From: a virus
Virus record (IMG/VR): IMGVR_UViG_3300049491_000350
Span: 18,751 to 82,750 of that record
DNA: 64,000 nt
Strand: one strand, 5' to 3'
Part shown: positions 60,896 through 64,000 of the stretch, piece after piece
Position numbering within the stretch: the stretch's first letter is position 1
Layout of the letters: each line of letters opens with the position of its first letter
Notes under the pieces: model-generated
Databases searched by the model: none
Told to the model about the DNA's origin: nothing
Seen by the model: the letters and a program-made list of their open reading frames with translations, nothing else
Translations under genes and position numbers: made by a program

Positions 60896-61308
60896 TCGCC
60901 GTCTTTTTTGAAGCATAACTTTCCGTAAGCAGATGCAATATTGAAAAAGTGCGTTTCCTCGGTAGGGTGTATTGTAATTTCAGTTAAACTTTTACCGGGA
61001 GTGCCAATTTTAATACTGTCAACAGTAATGTAAGAACGCTTTGAATATTCTGAAATAGCCTGCTTTAACAATACAGCATAATCATTTGGAAGGTGCATAG
61101 TTGCAGGCTTAGTCCATATCGCTTTTTCTTTTTCCTGACCATGCTGCATTCCCATTTCAAAAATATCTGTTTGAGAAAAATCTCCGTTATCCGTTACGGA
61201 TATTTTGCCGTCATTAATTTCAGTTTCGCAAGCCAGATGGTTTTCAAGAAATTCCTTTGCGCCATCAGCGTTTTTGCCTAACTGTCTTTGGTCTAATAAT
61301 ATTTTCAT
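60886..61308 (-). CDS. Unknown 140-aa early protein
   Basis: Not recognised. Alpha/beta with an acidic middle. It contains KPATMHLPNDYAVLLKQAISEYSKRSYITVDSIKIGTPGK. The stop TGA is formed by the CUGAUGA core of the ribozyme. Upstream is a leader hairpin and a ribozyme. Function unknown. Confidence 0.65.
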   Translation of the reverse strand: MKILLDQRQLGKNADGAKEFLENHLACETEINDGKISVTDNGDFSQTDIFEMGMQHGQEKEKAIWTKPATMHLPNDYAVLLKQAISEYSKRSYITVDSIKIGTPGKSLTEITIHPTEETHFFNIASAYGKLCFKKDGEVN

Positions 61309-61328
61309 ACACTATGTGTGCCTGTTAT

Positions 61329-61343
61329 AGTCTGCACCTGACT
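61329..61343 (-). ncRNA. Leader hairpin E5
   Basis: Stem AGUC/GACU, loop AGGUGCA, then AUAACAGGCACAC, 20 nt before the ATG at 61308. Confidence 0.8.
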
Positions 61344-61346
61344 TTT

Positions 61347-61400
61347 GATTAAGACTGGCATTGCTGCCAGTTTCGGGTACTGAACCCTCATCAGTTAATC
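61347..61400 (-). ncRNA. Type I hammerhead ribozyme HHR-E5
   Basis: Stem I GAUUAA/UUAAUC, CUGAUGA, stem II GGGU/ACCC with loop UCAGU, GAAA, stem III CUGGCA/UGCCAG plus A-U with GCAA tetraloop, GUC. The whole stem II differs from HHR-E10 (GCCG/CGGC) while pairing is kept. Predicted cut between the complements of 61353 and 61352. The stop codon of the lipoprotein gene is in stem I. Confidence 0.9.
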
Positions 61401-61655
61401 TTCCCACATCATTTGCTCTAATGTATCATAATCAGCATCTGGCTTTACAAAGTGCAGGCAGTCTATAATGTGGCAGTCAGTTCCTTCTTCACAGCCAGTA
61501 TAGTTTGTTATTGCCTGCATGTATATTTCAGGAACGTTTGGAATGCCTTTGTAAGGGCAATGTTGAAACGGGCAGCAATGCCCTGCTATTTCGATTTTAT
61601 TACAGCCAGCCAGCATAATGCAGGCAACTATAATGATTTTAATTTTGCTTCTCAT
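61395..61655 (-). CDS. Small lipoprotein, 86 aa
   Basis: ATG 61655 chosen because it begins a lipoprotein signal: MRSKIKIIIVACIMLAGC with lipobox LAGC at residues 15-18; a further ATG at 61688 would put 11 residues before it. The mature part is Cys-rich (HCCPFQHCPYK, CEEGTDCHIIDC). Overlaps the upstream gene by 17 nt and has no leader hairpin. A surface-exposed phage lipoprotein could block superinfection; this is inference. Confidence 0.65.
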   Translation of the reverse strand: MRSKIKIIIVACIMLAGCNKIEIAGHCCPFQHCPYKGIPNVPEIYMQAITNYTGCEEGTDCHIIDCLHFVKPDADYDTLEQMMWED

Positions 61656-61962
61656 TTTCGATGTTGGTTTTATTTGTGTTATACTCATCAGTTGTAATTA
61701 ACCCCATGTCAAAATTGTCCTGATTCTCTTTAAGCCTTGCAGCTTTGTTCCCATCTGCTTCTGCTTTTTGCATTGCTACATATAAGTCAGCAATTTCTGC
61801 CATGCGTTTAAGTTCCTTCCGGGCAATCTCTTTTCCTTTTTCGTTGCCATCTTGCAATACAGTAAGGTAGTAAGGCAGAATGCCTACCCATGTTGGGGTG
61901 CAATCAATAACCCCAACAACCTTGCCTTTAATAACAGTTGTTTCTTGTTTTTTACTTTTCAT
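61639..61962 (-). CDS. Unknown 107-aa early protein
   Basis: Not recognised. Beta start (VIKGKVVGVIDCTPTWVG) followed by a long charged helix (about 45-80, ARKELKRMAEIADLYVAMQKAEAD). Its stop lies within the lipoprotein gene's start region. It is preceded by a leader hairpin without ribozyme. Function unknown. Confidence 0.6.
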   Translation of the reverse strand: MKSKKQETTVIKGKVVGVIDCTPTWVGILPYYLTVLQDGNEKGKEIARKELKRMAEIADLYVAMQKAEADGNKAARLKENQDNFDMGLITTDEYNTNKTNIENEKQN

Positions 61963-61982
61963 CGTTTATGAGTGCCTGTTAT

Positions 61983-61997
61983 AGACTGCACCTGTCT
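61983..61997 (-). ncRNA. Leader hairpin E4 (no ribozyme)
   Basis: Stem AGAC/GUCU, loop AGGUGCA, then AUAACAGGC. Upstream is AAUAUUAAACCAAAAG, an AT-rich stretch that resembles the boundary palindrome in 9 of 12 bases, and no hammerhead core. Confidence 0.7.
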
Positions 61998-62003
61998 TTT
62001 GGT

Positions 62004-62288
62004 TTAATATTTTAATTCAGAAGTAATGTATCTGCATTCTTTTTCCAGCATTGAAATAAGAGATTCAAGTTGCCTTTCTTTTCTTTCAGCCAGCCTATAT
62101 AGCTCATCGGATTCATTAAACATTGAAAGGGTTAAATAGTGTCCTGCATTGTTATTGTACAAACCTTCGGCTAAAAGAATGCAGTCAATTACATGCTGGA
62201 AAAACTGTACAGCATTGCCATTTATTTCATCTTCATAAATGAATGCTCTGTTAAAAGCCTCCATCTGTATTTTTATTACTGACAACAT
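62004..62288 (-). CDS. Unknown 94-aa early protein
   Basis: Not recognised. Helical and acidic with FFQHVIDCILLAEGLYNNNAGHYLTLSMFNESDE. A leader hairpin and full ribozyme lie upstream. Its stop is followed by the ribozyme-free leader E4. Function unknown. Confidence 0.65.
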   Translation of the reverse strand: MLSVIKIQMEAFNRAFIYEDEINGNAVQFFQHVIDCILLAEGLYNNNAGHYLTLSMFNESDELYRLAERKERQLESLISMLEKECRYITSELKY

Positions 62289-62309
62289 ATATTTTCAGCA
62301 GCCTGTTAT

Positions 62310-62324
62310 AGTGTGCGCCTCACT
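62310..62324 (-). ncRNA. Leader hairpin E3
   Basis: Stem AGUG/CACU, loop AGGCGCA, then AUAACAGGC, 21 nt before the ATG at 62288. Confidence 0.8.
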
Positions 62325-62327
62325 TTT

Positions 62328-62387
62328 GGTTAAGACACTGCTGCAATGCCAGCAGTGTTTCGCCGTTTCACGGCTCATCAGTTAACC
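62328..62387 (-). ncRNA. Type I hammerhead ribozyme HHR-E3
   Basis: Stem I GGUUAA/UUAACC, CUGAUGA, stem II GCCG/CGGC with loop UGAAA, GAAA, a 9-bp stem III ACACUGCUG/CAGCAGUGU with a 6-nt loop, GUC. Predicted cut between the complements of 62334 and 62333. The stop codon of the 318-aa gene is in stem I. Confidence 0.9.
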
Positions 62388-63338
62388 TTTTTTATTCCAG
62401 CCTAACAAGCCAGCAATGTATTCAATTTCGCTTACTGGTATGTGATGGCAACCCACTTCCAAAACGTCTTTAGTAGCTTTATTAACGTTGTATTCCAGCA
62501 TCTTGAAATTGCAATCTCCATCACAGCCGCCAGCAGCAACTATTCTGTTATAAAAGGCATAGTAACGCTTTGCAACATCGGTAGGAATATCTACCCCTTT
62601 GAATGTATTAACAACGTTACCGGATAGGCGCAAATAGGTTGTATTTTCATACCTTACTTGATTATAGTAAAACTCAAAATTTGTTTTCATTGCGCCTTTT
62701 ATAGATTCGGAAAACTCTGTTTTTGATTGCCCACTTTTCCAGCTATCAATAAACGATTGAAATACCTTTTTGCCAGCCTTCATCTTTTTGTCAAACGCTT
62801 TTGCTTGTGCAATCTTTTCTGCCTCCGCCGCCTTGTTTGCTTTGTCCATTGCCTCTTTAAATTCGCCAGCATTTGAAAAGCTAATTTCAGCCTGTTGTTT
62901 TGCCGATATTTCAATATTAAAAAATGCAGTGTATTTATTCAATAGTTCTTTTTGTGCATCTATTTGAGCCATGTAAATGGCAGGCTTACGAGCCGTTGTT
63001 AATTTGTTCTTTGCAATTGATACAATGTTAAAAATAAAGGAGGCAACATTGTTTGCATGGTAATTCCTTGCTGCCTCATCAGGATTCATGCAGTAGATTA
63101 TATCAAGATGAGACACTGCACTTTTTACCAGAGAGATATGACCGGAAGTTGTATTGCTGTAAGTACGTGTTGTAAACAATACAATGCCATTGTAATGGAC
63201 TGCAATAGGGAAGTGCCTGCCATAGCTGTAAATGGTATCACCATCGAAATAAAAATTGCCATGTGCAACCCTGCCTTCATCCTGCACTTTGTTTGCCCAA
63301 AAATGTGCAACCTGATTTGTTCCTAATATTCTTTTCAT
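62382..63338 (-). CDS. Unknown 318-aa early protein
   Basis: Not recognised, though its start, AHFWANKVQDEGRVAHGNFYFDG, resembles uncharacterised early proteins of large phages. A beta-rich N-terminus (residues 1-75), a Lys/Ala-rich helical centre (about 145-205, AMDKANKAAEAEKIAQAKAFDKK), and a Cys-containing C-terminus (CDGDCNF). No signal or TM. Stop lies in ribozyme stem I. Largest gene of the ribozyme region. Confidence 0.65.
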   Translation of the reverse strand: MKRILGTNQVAHFWANKVQDEGRVAHGNFYFDGDTIYSYGRHFPIAVHYNGIVLFTTRTYSNTTSGHISLVKSAVSHLDIIYCMNPDEAARNYHANNVASFIFNIVSIAKNKLTTARKPAIYMAQIDAQKELLNKYTAFFNIEISAKQQAEISFSNAGEFKEAMDKANKAAEAEKIAQAKAFDKKMKAGKKVFQSFIDSWKSGQSKTEFSESIKGAMKTNFEFYYNQVRYENTTYLRLSGNVVNTFKGVDIPTDVAKRYYAFYNRIVAAGGCDGDCNFKMLEYNVNKATKDVLEVGCHHIPVSEIEYIAGLLGWNKKG

Positions 63339-63358
63339 AATTGTTGTGCGCCTGTTAT

Positions 63359-63373
63359 AGTCTGCGGCTGACT
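63359..63373 (-). ncRNA. Leader hairpin E2
   Basis: Stem AGUC/GACU, loop AGCCGCA, then AUAACAGGCGC, 20 nt before the ATG at 63338. Confidence 0.8.
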
Positions 63374-63376
63374 TTT

Positions 63377-63436
63377 GGTTAAGACACTACTGCAATGCCA
63401 GCAGTGTTTCGCCGTTTCACGGCTCATCAGTTAACC
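63377..63436 (-). ncRNA. Type I hammerhead ribozyme HHR-E2
   Basis: Stem I GGUUAA/UUAACC, CUGAUGA, stem II GCCG/CGGC with loop UGAAA, GAAA, a long stem III ACACUGCUG with CAGUAGUGU (one G-U pair, otherwise as HHR-E3), GUC. The stop codon of the 91-aa gene is in stem I. Confidence 0.9.
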
Positions 63437-63706
63437 TTTAATTTCTTCTCTCATTCTTTTAATCATTTGCAGTTCTGTATTAATGCAGCGTACATGGTGA
63501 AGCGTATAAATTTCGCCATGCAGCCATCCATTGCCGTTAGTAGCTTCCTTAACATCATTTAAAAATGATTCGGTTTGTTTAATAGCTCTCGTCATGTAAG
63601 CCTTTTTGCTTGCAATTGTTTTGTAGTCGCTAAGAATTTCGAGAGTGATTTTTTTTGTTTCACTTAGCGGAGTGATACGAGCTAAGTAGTTTTTAGAAGT
63701 TGACAT
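63431..63706 (-). CDS. Unknown 91-aa early protein, first of the array
   Basis: Not recognised. Helical, basic, with LETKKITLEILSDYK-type start and AYMTRAIKQTESFLNDVKEA. First gene of the minus-strand block visible in the window, preceded by hairpin E1 (no ribozyme) and a likely promoter region. Its stop lies in stem I of HHR-E2. Function unknown. Confidence 0.65.
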   Translation of the reverse strand: MSTSKNYLARITPLSETKKITLEILSDYKTIASKKAYMTRAIKQTESFLNDVKEATNGNGWLHGEIYTLHHVRCINTELQMIKRMREEIKG

Positions 63707-63726
63707 ATTTTTTGCCCGTCTGTTAT

Positions 63727-63741
63727 AGTCTGCGGCTGACT
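63727..63741 (-). ncRNA. Leader hairpin E1 (no ribozyme)
   Basis: Stem AGUC/GACU, loop AGCCGCA, with AUAACAG on both sides. First copy at the upstream end of the array. It is 20 nt before the ATG at 63706. Confidence 0.75.
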
Positions 63742-63796
63742 GTTATATTAAGAAAAAACACATATCAAATAGAGTGCGTTCCCTGAATCCGATATG

Positions 63797-63824
63797 CAAT
63801 ATTAGGACTATTCTTTTAATCAAA
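63797..63824 (-). promoter_or_regulatory. Weak early promoter candidate
   Basis: On the minus strand: TTTG, 16 nt, then TAATATTG, which matches the Bacteroidota -7 consensus TANNTTTG in all but one base. The spacer is at the short end of the known range. It would transcribe the whole ribozyme array. Confidence 0.25.
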
Positions 63825-63834
63825 CAATAAAAAG

Positions 63835-63843
63835 TTATCCACA
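63835..63843 (+). promoter_or_regulatory. DnaA-box-like 9-mer TTATCCACA
   Basis: Exact match to the consensus DnaA box, in a non-coding region beside GC-rich repeats. A single box is not an origin on its own. Confidence 0.3.
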
Positions 63844-64000
63844 TAGCAGCAAAGCCACACATTTGCGCCAGCCACCTTATCAAACAAAAGGAGTGCAGAG
63901 CAGCCAGCATAGCAGCAGCCAGCGTAGCCAGTAGCATCAGCAGCAGGCAGGCAGCAGCCTGCCAGCAGCAGCAGTTCCCCGGCAATCGTTCCGGGCAATC

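Larger units (their letters stand above)
63707..64000. other. Non-coding leader region at the window edge
   Basis: No convincing gene in 294 bp. From left to right: hairpin E1, a weak minus-strand promoter match, an exact DnaA-box 9-mer, and a GCAGC-rich low-complexity stretch (about 63890-63975) with a perfect hairpin GGCAGGC/GCCTGCC (63946-63963). The open frames here are compositional artefacts of the CAG-rich sequence. It may be a replication origin and/or early control region; the window ends within it. Confidence 0.5.

Noticed and set aside
58523-63436. Leader repeats as a CRISPR-like or recombination array
   Set aside because: The repeats sit at each gene junction, point in the coding direction and keep base pairing while sequence changes, which fits RNA structure better than DNA repeats.
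58505-63741. Pseudoknot between the hairpin loop and GGCAC downstream
   Set aside because: GUGC/GCAC pairing is possible at the AGGUGCA copies but not at AGGCGCA copies (60818, 62310), so no consistent support.
63743-63998. Minus-strand open frames rich in Cys, Ala and Leu
   Set aside because: They follow from the repeated CAG/CTG sequence, have no start context and no protein-like pattern.
1-64000. CRISPR array, rRNA or insertion sequence
   Set aside because: No spaced direct repeats of CRISPR type, no rRNA-like sequence and no transposase or inverted-repeat boundaries were seen. tRNA genes cannot be fully excluded by eye.

Overview
This window looks like part of a large, strictly lytic-looking tailed phage, probably a podovirus-like relative of the wider crAss-like/Bacteroidota phage world. 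The host guess (Bacteroidota) is inference. It rests on few Shine-Dalgarno sequences, A-rich start regions, signal peptides ending in FGQ/FSQ/SAQ, an Ig-like domain of the type common in Bacteroidota secreted proteins, and Bacteroidota-type promoter matches. I saw no integrase, rRNA or CRISPR array, and recognised no tRNA gene. Genes are tightly packed, mostly with 4 to 20 nt overlaps or very short gaps.

Layout. Positions 1-46800 are almost entirely plus strand. They carry packaging and head genes (large terminase, two GroES-like co-chaperonin genes, portal, scaffold-like protein, major capsid protein), then connector and tail genes with large beta-rich proteins of 1062 and 1569 aa. Next come internal virion proteins, including a 3170-aa multidomain protein, then a CHAP endolysin, fibre/adhesin genes with Sec signal peptides, a 1227-aa tailspike-like glycan-active protein, and a run of small membrane proteins that is probably the lysis cassette. 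A two-gene island at 5690-6561 is inverted inside this block. A strong bidirectional terminator at 46821-46850 separates it from the minus-strand block, 46834-63706. That block holds a DnaG-type primase, a topoisomerase VI A-like Toprim protein, a ParB-like protein, an AP2-domain protein, a PAPS-reductase/DndC-like PP-loop protein, a Lar-like zinc ribbon, and many small unknown genes.

Two kinds of non-coding punctuation stand out. (1) A perfect 12-bp palindrome, TAAAATATTTTA, sits at about 18 gene boundaries on both strands. It often contains the stop codon of the upstream gene and ends 0-6 nt before the next ATG. (2) In 58.48-63.44 kb, the unknown genes are separated by an array of seven type I hammerhead ribozymes on the coding (minus) strand. 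All three stems show compensatory changes between copies, and the upstream stop codon usually lies inside the ribozyme. Each ribozyme is followed by a small covarying hairpin (AGNN-7 nt-NNCU then AUAACAG) just before the next start codon. Three more hairpins occur without the ribozyme. I predict that the polycistronic early transcript cuts itself into monocistronic or short units, each starting with the same 5'-hydroxyl leader hairpin. This self-cleaving operon is the most interesting item in the window.

Limits: everything was read by eye from sequence. Product names for structural proteins rest on gene order and recognisable motifs, and most early genes have no recognisable family.
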